Source: Taeniopygia guttata (Eukaryota; Chordata; Aves; Passeriformes; Estrildidae). Taken from it: DNA of 64,000 nucleotides. Under the pieces are notes generated by a model. It made no database searches. It had not been told where the DNA came from and saw nothing but the letters and a program-made list of their open reading frames with translations. Shown here piece after piece: positions 21,936 through 34,193 of this stretch (the stretch's first letter is position 1; every line of letters starts with the position of its first letter). The translations under genes and the position numbers were made by a program. Location: contig NC_133024.1 of the NCBI RefSeq assembly GCF_048771995.1, positions 253,001-317,000 on the forward strand, read 5' to 3'.

Positions 21936-21983
21936 CTGAGCACTGAGTGCTCCCAGCCCAAGAGCAGTCCCATCCCTTCCTTG
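21936..21983 (-). CDS. Candidate exon, gene X copy 2
   Basis: Counterpart of 4532-4579. Here the donor reads GTGAAC instead of GTGAGC and there is one further base change, so splicing at this edge would be weaker. Confidence 0.3.
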
Positions 21984-22251
21984 CTAACAGCACAGGGAGA
22001 AAAAATGAAAAAAGATCACTCTGGCCAGCAGGGCTCTCTCTCTCTGCGAGGGTTAGGGGCAGGGCCCTGCAGGGAGCAGGGCGCTCCAGCACCGACAGCC
22101 CGAATCCAGAGCAGATCCACGGGGGAGCAGCGGGCTGGGGACAGCTGGGGACAGCAATGAGCAGAGCCCATCAGCCTCCCTCTGGGGCTGGGACTGCATT
22201 TAGCACACAGCTCATACCAGCTGTGGCACTTACACACCTCAGACTCCTTAC

Positions 22252-22294
22252 CACAAACCAGTTCTGATCTAGCTCTCAGGGTGACCTGCACCTC
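22252..22294 (-). CDS. Candidate exon, gene X copy 2
   Basis: Counterpart of 4848-4890 with the same splice borders and frame. Confidence 0.45.
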
Positions 22295-22487
22295 CTCCCC
22301 AAAAACCACAGGAATTAGAATTTCCTGCTGGTTTTACAAACTTCACGGCAGCTTTGCAAATGCAAATCCCAGCAGGTCCCTGCTTTCCAGAGCACCCATC
22401 CTCAGCCATCTCCACTTCCCTGGAAAACTGCTCCAGCCCCGGGCTGTACCAAGGTGAGCACAAGTCTGGAGAGGTCAGAACCCTCAC

Positions 22488-22517
22488 CTGGACTGCTGCA
22501 CTCGGAGTGAGGTCCAG
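22488..22517 (-). CDS. Candidate micro-exon, gene X copy 2
   Basis: Counterpart of 5084-5113, unchanged. Confidence 0.4.
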
Positions 22518-22710
22518 CTACAAATGGAATTCCAGAAACAGCCTCCAAAATGTTCCATAATCACACCTTTAAAATGGCTCCACAGGGCAACAGCTCCAGT
22601 GCCAGAGCAGCACCTGCACGAGTCCTTGTGCCAGCCCTGGCTCCCTGAAAAACACAATAAACCAACATCACACAGGCTTTGTTTGCAGAATTCCTGATCC
22701 AAACCCTCAC

Positions 22711-22795
22711 CTTTTCTGCCCAGCATTGAGGGAAATCTGACACGGTATTCACAGGTAACCTTTGCTGAGAGCAGCCATCACCCCAGTCCTCCAGC
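22711..22795 (-). CDS. Candidate exon, gene X copy 2
   Basis: Counterpart of 5307-5391, unchanged in sequence and splice borders. Confidence 0.5.
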
Positions 22796-23336
22796 CTGGG
22801 CAAGGTTTTGCAGTGAATGGACCCAACTTCTAACCCTGAACCTAAATTTCTGTCAGCTTTTGTTGGAAAGAGACTGGAGATTAAAACCTACAACAGATTT
22901 AAAACAGTGCACAAGGAATAACCGGCCCAGACAAAACCAAACCAGCCCATCTCTGCTCCACCCCATTTCTCCCTGTTCTGGGAGAAATACTGATATAATT
23001 TGCAAATACTCCCCTTCCCTGCTGCACTATCCTTCACTGCACGTCCCTGGAGAGGATTTACTCCATTTTTTGTGCCCAGCAGCACCTCTGCAGCCCAAAT
23101 CCCACTCCTCGCAGACACAGCCTGAGCAGAGCTCAGGCAGTGTTCCCAGCAGCGGATGCAATTCCGAGTTCCCTGGATTGCTCACGGGGCACTCGCAGCA
23201 ATCTCCCCTCAGCCCAGACTCTGTGCTCAGAGGGAAGCGCAGCCCGATGGGACACAGCTCTGGCACCACATTCCCCTTGTTCCTGCTGGCCTGGAAAGCC
23301 ACAGATAAACCCAGTCCCTCCGACCTTGCACCCTGA

Positions 23337-23408
23337 ACCCCAGGAGAGCCGGAGCTGACCCCAGATCCCGGCGCCCTGCACGGCTGCGCTGACACCAGCA
23401 CAGGCTGA
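23337..23408. other. 72-base segment present only in unit 2
   Basis: Follows CCCTGA and ends in GGCTGA; unit 1 has a single CTGA at the junction, so a deletion in unit 1 across a 4-base microhomology explains it well. Intron-like DNA of gene X. Confidence 0.85.
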
Positions 23409-23790
23409 GCGCCGCCCAGCACCCTTCCTCATTTTCCTCCCTCTGCTCCCAAATCCTGCCAGCCCTCCCCTGCAGCTCCTGCCCCAGCCCCAGCAGAGGC
23501 TGGCACCCAGCCCTGCAGCAGCTGGCAGAGCTGGGAATGCACCGAGAGCTCGGCTCCCCGGGCTCCCAGCCCCAGACCAGTCCTTGGGTGCCCGAACAAT
23601 GCCCAGCCTGCCCCCCTGGGCACAGCCAAACACCACAGCTCCGTCAGCCCCAAGGAACTCTGGCATTTGCCTCTTCCCTGCTGCCCTTTCCCAGCACACA
23701 GGGGTACGGCTGGGCTGTCAGAAATGGCATTCCCGAGGCACTTAATCCCAGCAGAGAGGAAAAGGGGAACCCTGCGTCCCTCTGACTTAC

Positions 23791-23838
23791 CCCACAGCGT
23801 GGGCAGGACCAGGAGCCCTCCAGTGCACCCCCCTGGTG
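23791..23838 (-). CDS. Candidate exon, gene X copy 2
   Basis: Counterpart of 6315-6362, unchanged; same phase doubt. Confidence 0.3.
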
Positions 23839-25332
23839 CTGAAGCCTCTTGGCTCTGGCTGCTTAAACACTGAAGCTTCTGGCAAAGATGGGAGGAGCTT
23901 AATGATTTCTCCTGTCCTGAAAGAGAGGAGGAAAAGAGCATTAAGCCCTCTGTGGAAGTCAAAAGATCCCGGCTTTCACACTTCTGCTGTGATTGCTCAC
24001 CATGGGGTTTTATCCGTGAGAGGGGACACCAATTCAAATATAAAAGCATTTTTATTCCTAACTATTTCATTAAAAGGAAGCTCATTTCTCTATTGCATTC
24101 TTAGCCTAATTTTAACAGAACCATTTTTATCCATGGCCCCACTTGTCCGTCATTCAATCCTTTACCAAGGGTACTTTATACAAAGGAAGGGATACCTGGT
24201 GCTGTGTCACAAGAAATCCCAAAGAGGAAAGTGTCCAAAACCTCACAGAGAAAGGTTTCAAGGCACTCCAGTGCACAGACAGCTGCTCATGCCTTGTCAG
24301 GCCACACCAGTTCTGTCACATCCACCTGAGCTGTGCAGGCGAGGCAAAGGCTGCCCTTCCTCCCAGGGAACACTGTCTGAGACCAGAGAGAGCCATCCTG
24401 GGTGAAAGGAATGAAATGAAAATGTTTTCTGGCAGAAAATGAGCGTCTGTAATCAGAACCTCTGGACAGATTTAGTAACACCACTTTCAGATGATAAATA
24501 CAGGCCATGCCCATCCTTCCAGGCCAGGTGAAACCAGGAAGGAGAACTACAGGAAAAGCAGGAAGACAGAGCCCCTTATTTGGATATATATAGAATGCCC
24601 CTGGTTTGGTGGTTTGCCTTTGCTCCTAAGCTTTGGCTTCACCCCTCTCCAGAGGAGCAGGGAATTCCTCCAGGGTGAGGGGGAGTCTGGTCCCACTCCA
24701 GGATGTGTCCAGTAAAGGAGGGAATTTGTTTAGAGTAAGTGAGCAGTGTTTTTGTTACACACAAAAATCAAACCAAACAAACACTGAATTGGACTACACC
24801 GAGCTGCAACACAGAGTGTTCACAGCAGGCAGAGGCCAGAGGAGCACACAGCACCCAGAAGTACCATTTCACTTGGTTCTTCTGCTCTCATGCATTTTAA
24901 TTCTGCTTCGCTTCACAGCTGCTACTCTGCCAAGGCCATTTCCATTTTCAGAAGCCTGTGTCACCTGTAGCCAAGGCTTAAACATCACAGGATCTATGTG
25001 CACTTCAGTGATCTTACACTAAGTACCTCAGAAACCAAAAGAATAAATCCAAGACTTCAGCTGGGTTAAAAATACCAGAACAACAAATAAGCAAACAAAA
25101 ACCCAAACCCGCCTTTCCACTAGTTTTAAAAACAGAAGTCTTTACAACCAGCATAAAATGAATGTAACATTTGGATCCAAGCAGAGGTACAATTTAAATG
25201 CCAGTATTCTGGAACTGCTAATAACTCTGCAAGTATTTACATGGGTGGATGTGTTACTGGATGGAAAGAATATAATGCACGAAAGAGAAGATTAGCTGTG
25301 TTTAGGATGGGAAGAAGATGACTAAAAAATAC

Positions 25333-25510
25333 CTATTGTCTGGACGCTCATGCAATCATCTTCTCTTGACCTCAGGATGGCTGCCAAAAATAGAGAGTGC
25401 TGTGTGACCACCATGTGTAGTTTGGAGAGCTTGACTACGCTCTTAGTGAGGATTCTTTCATGTATAGTAACTGGATGGCAACGTTCAGGACCTTCAGAAA
25501 TGTTTCATCT
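25333..25510 (-). pseudogene. Gene X exon copy 2, same frameshift
   Basis: Counterpart of 7857-8034. The frame change and in-frame TAG are shared with unit 1, so the damage is ancestral to the two copies. Confidence 0.55.
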
Positions 25511-25684
25511 CTGTAACGGTACCTTTGGGAGAAGGATCACAGAGAAGTCAGACTGTAACCAAACCCAAGAAAACCCACTTGAAGCTACAAGTTGGGTAAG
25601 AAATGAGAACTTGGCAAAGAAAATTAACTTGGCAAAGAAAATGAACTTGGTGAAACCAAACCAAATTCAAATGAAAGCACTTAC

Positions 25685-25743
25685 TTGAGCCCTGTCTTCA
25701 CAAGGTCACACCAGTCATCTGGGTCCACTTCTTCAACCACACA
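25685..25743 (-). CDS. Gene X exon copy 2 (59 nt)
   Basis: Counterpart of 8209-8267, unchanged peptide and splice sites. Confidence 0.65.
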
Positions 25744-26788
25744 CTGTGTGCAGCAAGTAAAAACAGGTGTTGGTTTACATTTGGCACATGGAGCTTCTAC
25801 AGCAATTTTTGTTCAAGGGACACACTAAGAACACGCAAGCCAAACGCTCACGTGGGATGATCTGAGGTTAACAGGGAAAAAAGCTCTTGGATACAACAAT
25901 CCTAATGCCTGGCTCAAAAGAAACTTGTTGGTCTGGGAGCAGGGGCTGTATGGAATCAAAAAGCAAGCTGGGCTGTAGGTTCCAAAAACCCAGCGGCTCA
26001 ATACTCTTCAAACGCCTCAAGTGCAAAAGGATTCTCAACTTGACAAGTCACAGCGAGAGCCTGGAGCAGACTGACAGCTGCACATCCCAACAGTCCTGGG
26101 AATGCAGGTGCCAACCTCGCCAGGCTGGAAACACCCTCAGCATGGGATGGACCCTGTGAGGTGGCCCCAGGGCCTGCAGAGTCAGCCAGGTCCTACAAGG
26201 GAGTCTCAGCAAAAGCCATGAGAGCGCAAAGGCATTCACTGCCCAGGGACCTTCAGTGTTGCGTGTCACGGGGATCCCTGTTCACTGAACTCAAACCAAG
26301 GCAACAGTATACAGAGGGAGTGACCAAGTAGTGTTCTTCAAGATCAAAGTCTGATTTCTATTCCTGATCAACCAGACTTTTGCCCCAGACTTCAGATGGC
26401 ATGGCAGATGGGTCTTGGCACAAGTATCTCTATCAGCTTCTTTTAAAAAAGAAGGTGATAACTTAAATTTTAAAAATTAAATTAATTAATTTATAATAAT
26501 TAATTAATTTTAACTTCTTTTTTTTTTTTTTTTAATTCCACTGGTAACCTTTGATTTCTTTCTCCTAAATACCTCAAGCTCACACATTCAAAGGGGATTC
26601 GTACCAGAAAGTCATCATCAAGAACACAAAACTGCCTCGTATAAAGGATTCTCAGGACTCGGAAAAAGCTATGAAAACTCCATGGAAACCAGAATCCATA
26701 AAACAGGAAATCGAGTCCAATCTGTATTTACAAAATTACAACTGCCCAATCACACATATGCATACACAAAGCAGATAAGCAGTCTCAC

Positions 26789-26966
26789 CAATAATTCCTC
26801 TAACCTCAGCAGCACGGACCTCTCCACTTCTTGCTTGCCTTCATCTTTACTGCTGCTGTACATGGCAACTAACCCCTTTACGCAGGCTGAGAAGAGATGT
26901 CTCCTCCAGGAATGCAGCTCCTCTGAGTTTTTGAGCACCGTGGATATGGCATCTGCCACGGCCCAG
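26789..26966 (-). CDS. Gene X exon copy 2 (178 nt)
   Basis: Counterpart of 9324-9501. A deletion of about 12 bases lies in the adjoining intron, just outside the donor. Confidence 0.7.
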
Positions 26967-27138
26967 CTGCAGAGAGATAGTTGTTGATTTTCTTATTAAC
27001 ATTTTAACTTGGTTTTGTATATCTTAAAGATGTCTTGCTGCCAAAGTGCAAAGCAACAGATTCTCGGAGGAGAGGACGCTGTTAATGCTCCCATTCCTAT
27101 CACACTGATTCCCAGGACAAACTGAGCCCTGGGGGAGA

Positions 27139-27161
27139 CACACACACACACACACACACAC
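27139..27161. repeat. CA microsatellite, longer allele
   Basis: Counterpart of 9674-9692, a few bases longer. Confidence 0.95.
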
Positions 27162-27170
27162 GCTGCCCAC

Positions 27171-27400
27171 CTCTCTTCATTGCCTGCTCTCTCCGGAGCA
27201 GCAGGAAGGCAGTCCATCAGGTTGTGCAGCCCTTTGCTTCCCGGAGGTGGCAACAGCTTGGAAAGAATTTGCAGTTTCACAGTGGCCTCAGGGTCCTGAA
27301 TTGCGGCACCGAGCTCCTTCCACAGGGCTTTCCTCAGGACAGGTGTGACAGCCGAGACAGCTGTGGGGAGAGCAGAAGGCACAGGTTCCTCCACCTGCAG
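27171..27400 (-). CDS. Gene X exon copy 2 (230 nt)
   Basis: Counterpart of 9702-9931; the single change seen, near the donor, is synonymous (GAG to GAA). Confidence 0.65.
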
Positions 27401-27699
27401 CTGTTAAACAACACACTAAACCTAATTTTTTTCTAATCCAGCCCCAGACCACTCAATGTCTAGGAAATGATGCTACAGCAGCTGCTAATCTGTTACAGAG
27501 AAGTGCTACACAGAGGCTCACTTCTTTACCCATCCTCTACTTCCCAGGGTCTGACAAGGCCTTATCACTGCTTGACCTCGTAGGCAGAGCTACAGCCCCA
27601 TTCAGCCTGTTCCTGTCAGAACAACTGACATTTGTTTACAAACCAACAAAATCGTTATCCCTACCTAAATACACCCATAATGCCTCAACCCATTCCCAG

Positions 27700-28110
27700 G
27701 AGGGCGGCAGGAGGGGCGGGCGCAGCCCTGTTCCGACGCCGCTCCACCCCGGCCCGGGAGCGCCGCGACCGCGCCTCCGCCGCCCGCCGGTACCGGCCCC
27801 GCCGGGCCGCCCTCGCGGCTGCCATCCTTCCCCGGCGCTGCCGCGGAGCCGCCTTCACCGCTTCCCTTTTACTCACACACACCGCCCCGCTCGCCGCCGC
27901 CCCGCGCCCCTCCGGGCCCGTCTCGGTGGTAATTGGAGCCGCTCTTGCCACTTCCGCCACAACTCGGTGGTTTTTGGGCCGCTCTGGCCGCTTCCGCCCC
28001 GTCTCGGTGGTTTCTGTGGCCGCTCTTGCCGCTTCCGCCCCGTCTCGGTGGTTTTGGGGCCGCTCTGGCCCCCCCGCGCCGTCTCGGTGGTTTTCGGCCC
28101 GGCGCTGGCC
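27700..28110. promoter_or_regulatory. CpG island and 41-base minisatellite, copy 2
   Basis: Counterpart of 10230-10640, including five 41-base units at 27920-28110. Confidence 0.6.
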
Positions 28111-28116
28111 GGGGAG

Positions 28117-28703
28117 CTGCAGTACCGCGCTCTGCCCACAAGGCGGCAGCACTTTTCAAGCGACCAGAGACTCGCAAGATGGCGGCCCGTGGGGACCTGG
28201 ACGGAGAGAGGCGTATTACGCCGATGCCCGTCGGCCCCCGCCAAAAACCCGCACGCTCGCGGTGCTGCTGACCCCACAGCCCCTGTGCACGGCACCGGAA
28301 CCGCCGCGGAAAATCCCGTCGGGGGGCGCCGGCGTTGGGGACCATTCAGGCAGTGTAGAAAACAGACACGGGTCCTCGAATGCCGACGTCCTCTTTTTCG
28401 CGCCATCTCGAGAAGGTCAAGCGAGTCCGCGACAAGCCACTCCCAAGATGGCGGCCGCGGGCGGCGGGCTGCAGTACCGCCCTCTGCCCACAGGGCGGCA
28501 GCACTGCCGCCCGCCACCGCCGGGGGCCGCCGCTCGCCTCGGGGCCGCGGGCGGGGCCGGCGGCAGAAAAGAACGGGCGCGATGCCCTCCGGAACCTGCC
28601 CTGCAGCAAATGCCCCAAAACATCCCGCGCGGAAAAGAACGCCAGCAAAAAAACCCCTGCCTCTAACCCAATAGGGACCAAAAGCAAAAACCTTCTCTTT
28701 TAA
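28117..28703. promoter_or_regulatory. GC cassette B2: CTCF-like/YY1 modules
   Basis: Counterpart of 10647-11235, with the same damaged minus-strand CTCF core in module 1. Two A are missing from an A-run near 28360. Confidence 0.65.
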
Positions 28704-29329
28704 ACTGCATTTCAAGCTCTTTTATTTTTATATTTTTCATATTTATATTCACATTCGGATTTATAACGTATATTGATGTGTAATTGTATTTTTATAATTT
28801 CTCACATTTATTCCTTTATTACAATTTATATTTTTATGCATTGCTTAATACATTGCTTACATATTTCTATAGATAGATTTCTATTTCTAAAAGGTTTCTA
28901 TTGCTTAAAATAAACCCCTGCCTCTATCCAAGTAAAAATCTTTTAAAAACCCCTTTTCTTTTAAACTGCGTTTAAATTTATCTCTATATTTCGCATTTAT
29001 ATTCAAATTTACGTTTAAAATGTAGATTGATGTATGGTGTTATATGAAAGTATAAAATAGAAATGAAAATAAATATTCAGAAGAGATAGAATAGAAAAAT
29101 CTCTGCATACATTGAATATATATTTCTATATTTAGAATGATATCAAAATAAAAGGTATATTCATTTTTCTTCCATTAAAACCCTGCCTCTAACCAAATAA
29201 AAAGCAAAAAAAAAGCCCCTTCTTTAAACGATACTTGAATATTTATATATTGTTTTCATCATTATAGTCACATTTGCATTTCTACTTTATAGTGACGTAT
29301 TTAGAAATATATATCATATATATATATCT

Positions 29330-29364
<35 letters not shown>

Positions 29365-29440
29365 GTAGCAAGATAGACAAATTATTATTTATATTATATT
29401 TCACACATACTGCTAATACTTATTTTTACTTACCTTTGAA
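28704..29440. repeat. AT tail after cassette B2, with expanded AT microsatellite
   Basis: Counterpart of 11236-11955. A short ATATAT tract in unit 1 (about 11850) has grown into a run at 29307-29360, which accounts for most of the local offset change. Confidence 0.8.
29307..29360. repeat. AT microsatellite
   Basis: Alternating AT with a few C interruptions, about 54 bases, against roughly 12 in unit 1. Confidence 0.9.
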
Positions 29441-30727
29441 TTTTTTATATAGATCCCCAGCAACAATATTTAGAGCATCTGCAAATAAAAGACTGGGAAA
29501 CAGTTATTTTACTCCATCAGAACTTGGGAAAGGCCAGATTTAGATCTCTCCAAAGGGTCAAAGCTACATAACACCAGTTAATACCATTTACTGTAGAAGC
29601 TGAACTGATTTTGGTCTACACATAAGTTTCCTGTTTCTGCCAAACTTCTGCATGAATATTAAAAGTCTGAAGAATGACCACAAGCAGATCACCTAAACCT
29701 ACAAGCTCACTGTTTCCCATTTTTAACCATGCCAGGATCTTCTCTTTTGATCACGTGAGTGGACATTTCCCTCTAAAACCTTCTGACCTAACCAAGAAGT
29801 CTCACCATTACCAAAGTTTCACACCAAAAGCAAAGCACCTCTGTCTGTATCATGCCTGCTGATGGTGCCAGCACACAGTATGGCCCAAGGTGTCTGCCCC
29901 ATGGATTTCCCCGGGGTATTCACACTTTTCCAAAGGTAGCCAGCACCTACGCTGACTCTGAAAACAATTGCCCTTGCAAGAAGGGTCCATGGCAGCTCGG
30001 GGCACTCGTGGTCAGCCACAGGGCCTTGACACACAGAACAGGATAAAGGGACTTGGAGGATTCCCACAGCTGGCCTGCACTGACAGATAGAGCAAGTCCC
30101 TTGGGATTGTGGAGTGAATTCTGCCTCCCAAGGACTGCAGGCTCACATCCACACCCAGGACTATTCAGAAGAGCTGCAGCAAGAGCAGACATCGGGCAGC
30201 TCAGGGTTTCTCTAAGCCCAGTCCTACAAGCCTGTGGGAGCCACAGGTAGCCAGGAAGTTCCTGAGAAATCCAGACCCTCAGCCAGCAGCACAAAGTCCC
30301 AGAGCTGCCAAATCAGAGAGAACTGCCTTCCACCTCTTTTCGCTCACACACTGGTGCTGAAAACTGCCAGACAGGCTAAAAGTCACTCAGGGAGATATAG
30401 AGGGTGTTACTGATAAAGAGTTCTAGGGAAGCTGGATGGCCAGCATCCATCAAACTATCTTCTGGGAATCCCAGCTGTCACATTTCACTCCACTTTTCCC
30501 TTTAACTCAGGCTTTCCCCTTCCAGAATCAATTCTTCCTCCCCACCCTCTCCCACTCCCTGTGCAGATAGCTGGCAACACGCACAAGCTGGATCCACATG
30601 TGGTCACTGAAATTTGGCTGCACAGCTGACCTTTGCTGCTGCCAAAGGGAGGGAATTCCAGGCCAGAGCACCCCTCTCTGCCTGCCCTTCACTTTTCAGA
30701 GCTAATTGGCTTTTCTATCCCTTTCAG
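29441..30727. other. Non-repetitive stretch without a called gene, copy 2
   Basis: Counterpart of 11956-13217; no supported exon. Confidence 0.5.
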
Positions 30728-30935
30728 CACAGCACAGCATGGCCTCGTGGAGCTTGAAAAGCAGCAGTGGTTTTTATCACCATGGTGCAACGGAGAGAAG
30801 ACTTCAGAGCATTTTCTGGGAACGCCACATACAGTTATATTACACTTGCAGAATTGTCTGGCTATTGTGTCTCCTAAGTCACACAGTGGACTACAAACAG
30901 TGCTGTTTCAGTGAAACTCTCTACAACCACTGAAA
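30728..30935 (+). pseudogene. Candidate plus-strand exon copy 2, one frame interrupted
   Basis: Counterpart of 13218-13425. A G-to-T change near 30912 makes TGA in the through-reading frame and only Arg-to-Ser in the ATG-initiated frame. Which frame is real is unresolved. Confidence 0.35.
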
Positions 30936-31296
30936 GTAAGTCACTAACTCTGTTAGAGCAGGCAATGGACTCACATGTTCACAAAAACTGACTACACATG
31001 CTAAAGCCAGACGCTTTGTAGGTAAATGAGAAACACCTCTGGTTTGGGGCCCATCCCTCAGGCAGCAGGTTTTTTTTGCATGGACAGGATGATTACTACT
31101 TGCGGGGCTATATGAAACATTTACCTTTTTATCCAAGTTATGAAAGAATAGCTTTGAAAAGCACAGTAATCCAAGGCCAAAAAGACAGGCAGACAAATGG
31201 ACAGATTTCAGCCACTCGTTTGGTTTTCTTGGCGAGAGCTTTTTGCTCTTCCAAGGGCTGACCTTATGCATTTGCCAGGTCTGGATGATCCACTTG

Positions 31297-31322
31297 AAAA
31301 AAAAAAAAAAAAAAAAAAAAAA
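31297..31322. repeat. A26 homopolymer, copy 2
   Basis: Same length as in unit 1. Confidence 0.9.
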
Positions 31323-31640
31323 GGCTTAAAGGAAATTTCAACAGCAGACTCTTCTGGAGGTGTCTTCTGTCAATCTCCAGCTTCCCACAGGACTTGGTGC
31401 TTGTCTGGGGCTTTTGAGGAACAGCTCATAAATTGCTGCTATTCAGCCACTGGCAGTTGAATCCTGCTTTATTTAGTTTTTGGAATCTTGTAGTGGATCC
31501 TCCCTGCTTCCTTCCTCCAGTCCCTGCTCACATTTAGTTTCAGTTTCCTGGAGCTAAGAGTGTTGACCCCTTTAAAAGCAGCAGCAGCAGCAAGAAAACC
31601 ACAAAGCAAGAAAACCCTGTCCTGACCATAAATGTTGTAC

Positions 31641-31744
31641 CCTCTGCATAGAGAGAAACTCCACCAACTTTTCAGGAAGAAGATGCAACAAACTCTTTTG
31701 CAGCATATCCTGATATGACAGCCTTGCAGCATACAGAATCCAGC
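31641..31744 (-). CDS. Gene Y exon candidate copy 2, open
   Basis: Counterpart of 14131-14234 with Tyr where unit 1 has a stop; reads WILYAARLSYQDMLQKSLL and on to EKLVEFLSMQR. The copies therefore differ in coding potential here. Confidence 0.4.
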
Positions 31745-31945
31745 CTAGCAAGGAAAAAATAAAAAAAAAAAAAAGTGTTGTGTTAAAAAAAATGCACAAG
31801 GAAAAGGTGCTATTTTACATGGATCACAGTAAAGCCACAACAACCTAAGGGTTAATTTCTTCATGAGAATGTTTGAAGTCTAAATTTGAAATCTGTTGTC
31901 AACTGCAGCTGGCTAAAATGGAAAGGGCTACATTTCTTTGCTTAC

Positions 31946-32008
31946 CTTGATGCCTACTGGGATCTGCTTTAGGGCCAATTTTGCATGAAGCTCCTGGGAA
32001 TTACTCAT
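31946..32008 (-). CDS. Gene Y exon candidate copy 2 (63 nt)
   Basis: Counterpart of 14434-14496, unchanged. Confidence 0.4.
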
Positions 32009-32118
32009 CTGTCTTCTTGCATGAGATGAAATATATCTGTTAGAAGGTTGCAAAATGTGTTAGGATGCATTGCAGTGCTGTGCTCTTCCAGGACAGAGGC
32101 ACAAAGTCTGATTCTTAC

Positions 32119-32222
32119 CGTAGCTGGGACTTTGGGGATTCCCAGAGCCATTTTCATGGCATCTAATTTTAGGTCCTTTTCAGACAGATTTGTAATGACA
32201 ATTTGGTTTATAGCCCCTCCCT
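32119..32222 (-). CDS. Gene Y exon candidate copy 2 (104 nt)
   Basis: Counterpart of 14607-14710, unchanged. Confidence 0.5.
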
Positions 32223-32255
32223 CTGTGCCAGGGGCAGGAAAGTCTATCAAAGCAA

Positions 32256-32861
32256 ATGAGGGAATTCTTCATCCTGGAATTCTGCAGGAATTCCCAATCC
32301 CGGAAATCCGGGAATTCCCCATCCTGGAATTCCGGGAGTTCTCAACATTGGAAATCTGGGAATTCTCAATCCTGGAATTCCCCAGCCTGGAATTCCGGGA
32401 ATTCCCGCTGCTCCCTTTGCCTTTGGAGCTGCCCTTCCTGGCAGAATTCCCAGATTTCCTGGCGGAATTCCCGGATTTCCTGGCGGAATCCCCGGATTTC
32501 CCGCCGGGATTCCGGAATTTCCTGTCGGAATTCCCGGAATTCCGGGTTTTTTCCGGGATCTCTCCGTGCCCCAGCAGCTCCCGGAGCCGTTTTCGCTCCA
32601 GGGGGTCCCGGTAATTCCGGCTCCCGTAAAACTGAGCCACGGAAAGTTGGGAACGCACCGGGATTCCCGGAATTCCCGGATTTCCTGACAGAATTCCCGG
32701 ATTTCCTGATGCCATTCCTGCATTTCCAGCCAGGAGTCCCGGATTTCCCGTTGGAATTCCTGAATTTCCAACTGGAATTCCCGAGTTTCTTTCTGGAATT
32801 CCTGAATTTTCCGCCAGAATTCCTGAATTTCCTGTCGGAATTCCCGGATTTCCGGCGGGGA
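32256..32861. repeat. GGAATTCC minisatellite, copy 2
   Basis: Counterpart of 14744-15340 with one extra 9-base unit near 32530 and a few substitutions in the GC interruption. Confidence 0.85.
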
Positions 32862-33060
32862 TCTGCAGCCTCCGGGCCGGCGCCGCTTTCTCCACGATTT
32901 CCTGGGAATTTTGGGAATTTTTTTTGGTATTTTCTGGAGCTGCTCGGAGCCGTTTGGGCGGGGGGGTCCGGAATTCCCAGCGGGAGCTGAAAAAAAAAAA
33001 ACGGGAATGAGGGAGGGGGGAGGGGCGGGAATTCCCAAATCCCAAAATTCCCAAATCCCC

Positions 33061-33610
33061 AATTTAGGGGATTTTTGGGGAATATTTGGGTTTTTTTGGG
33101 ATTTAGGGGATTTGGGTGTTTGGGATTTTGGGGATTTTTGGAGGATTTTGGGATTTAGGGGATTTTGGGGGTTTGGGATTTTGGATTTAGGGGATTTTTG
33201 GGGGATTTTTGGAGCATTTTGGGGTTTGGGGGGATTTAGGGGATTTTGGGGTTTGGGGATTTTTGGAGGATTTTGGCGATTGGGGGATTTTTGGGGGGGA
33301 TATTTGGGGGGTTTTGGGGATTTGGGGGACTTCAGGGGGGATTTTTAGGGGATTTTGGGGGTTTGGGATCTGGGGGATTTTTGGGGTTTGGGATTTTGGA
33401 ATTGAGGGGATTTTTGGGGAATATTTGGGGTTTTTGGGGATGTAGGGGATTTGGGGGTTTGGGATTTGGGGATTTTTGGAGGATTTTGGGGTTTTGGGTT
33501 TTTTTGAGGTCTAGTGTTTTTTGGGGGGGTTTGGGGGGGGGGGTTTGGGAATTTGAAATTTAGGGGATTTTTGGGGGATGTTTGAGGTTTGGGGGGATTT
33601 TTGGGGGATT
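33061..33610. repeat. G-rich minisatellite, contracted copy
   Basis: Counterpart of 15541-16800, reduced from about three 357-base units to roughly one and a half. This is the main length difference between the macrosatellite copies. Confidence 0.9.
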
Positions 33611-33715
33611 TGGGGTTTCAGGCTCACCCGGGCGGGTCCCGGCTCCGTTTCGAGGCGGTTCCGGAGCTGCTGCGGATCCGGGAGAGGCTGAGCAGGGCCG
33701 GGATCCCGGGAACCC

Positions 33716-33822
33716 GAACCCCAAATCCCCAAAATCCCAAACCCCAAATTCCCAAATCCCCAAAACCCCCCAAACTCCCAAAACACCAAATTTCCAAAAA
33801 TCCCAAACCCCCAAAAAACAGA
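33716..33822. repeat. C-rich inverted arm, copy 2
   Basis: Counterpart of 16917-17034, about one short unit shorter. Confidence 0.8.
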
Positions 33823-33837
33823 TGGCAAGGTTCTCCC

Positions 33838-34193
33838 CCCCCACGCAGTGCGCATGCGCGGTTCCCTTTGCAGTACGCCCGCTTTGCGCATGCGCACTGG
33901 AATTTCCGTACAGCATAATGGCCGCCTTCTTACAGCAGAGTTCCATTTTCCGTACAGTGTCATGGCCGCCCTGCGCATGCGCACTGGGTTTTCCGTACAG
34001 CATCATGGCCGCCTTCCTACAGCACAGTTCCATTTTCCGTACAGTGTCATGGCCGCTAAGCGCATGCGCACTGGAAATTCCTCGTCTGCGCGCAAAGCAC
34101 CAAGCCTGTTTCCTGACCAGAGCTTGTTTTTGAGGCTCGGGCCGCCCGAGCCGCCGCCGCCCCCCGCCCTGCGCTCACAGACACCGCCCCGCG
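33838..34193. promoter_or_regulatory. NRF1/YY1-type CpG promoter, copy 2
   Basis: Counterpart of 17040-17403. The NRF1 palindromes are kept at 33849-33860, 33885-33896, 33972-33983 and 34060-34070, despite substitutions between them. Confidence 0.65.

Larger units (their letters stand above)
17404..34193. repeat. Macrosatellite unit 2 (about 16.8 kb)
   Basis: Second direct copy of unit 1. It is shorter mainly because the 357-base G-rich minisatellite near its right end has contracted. It differs by a 72-base extra segment at 23337-23408, a deletion of about 12 bases near 26766, longer CA and AT microsatellites, and scattered substitutions. Order and orientation of all internal parts are the same. 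Confidence 0.95.
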
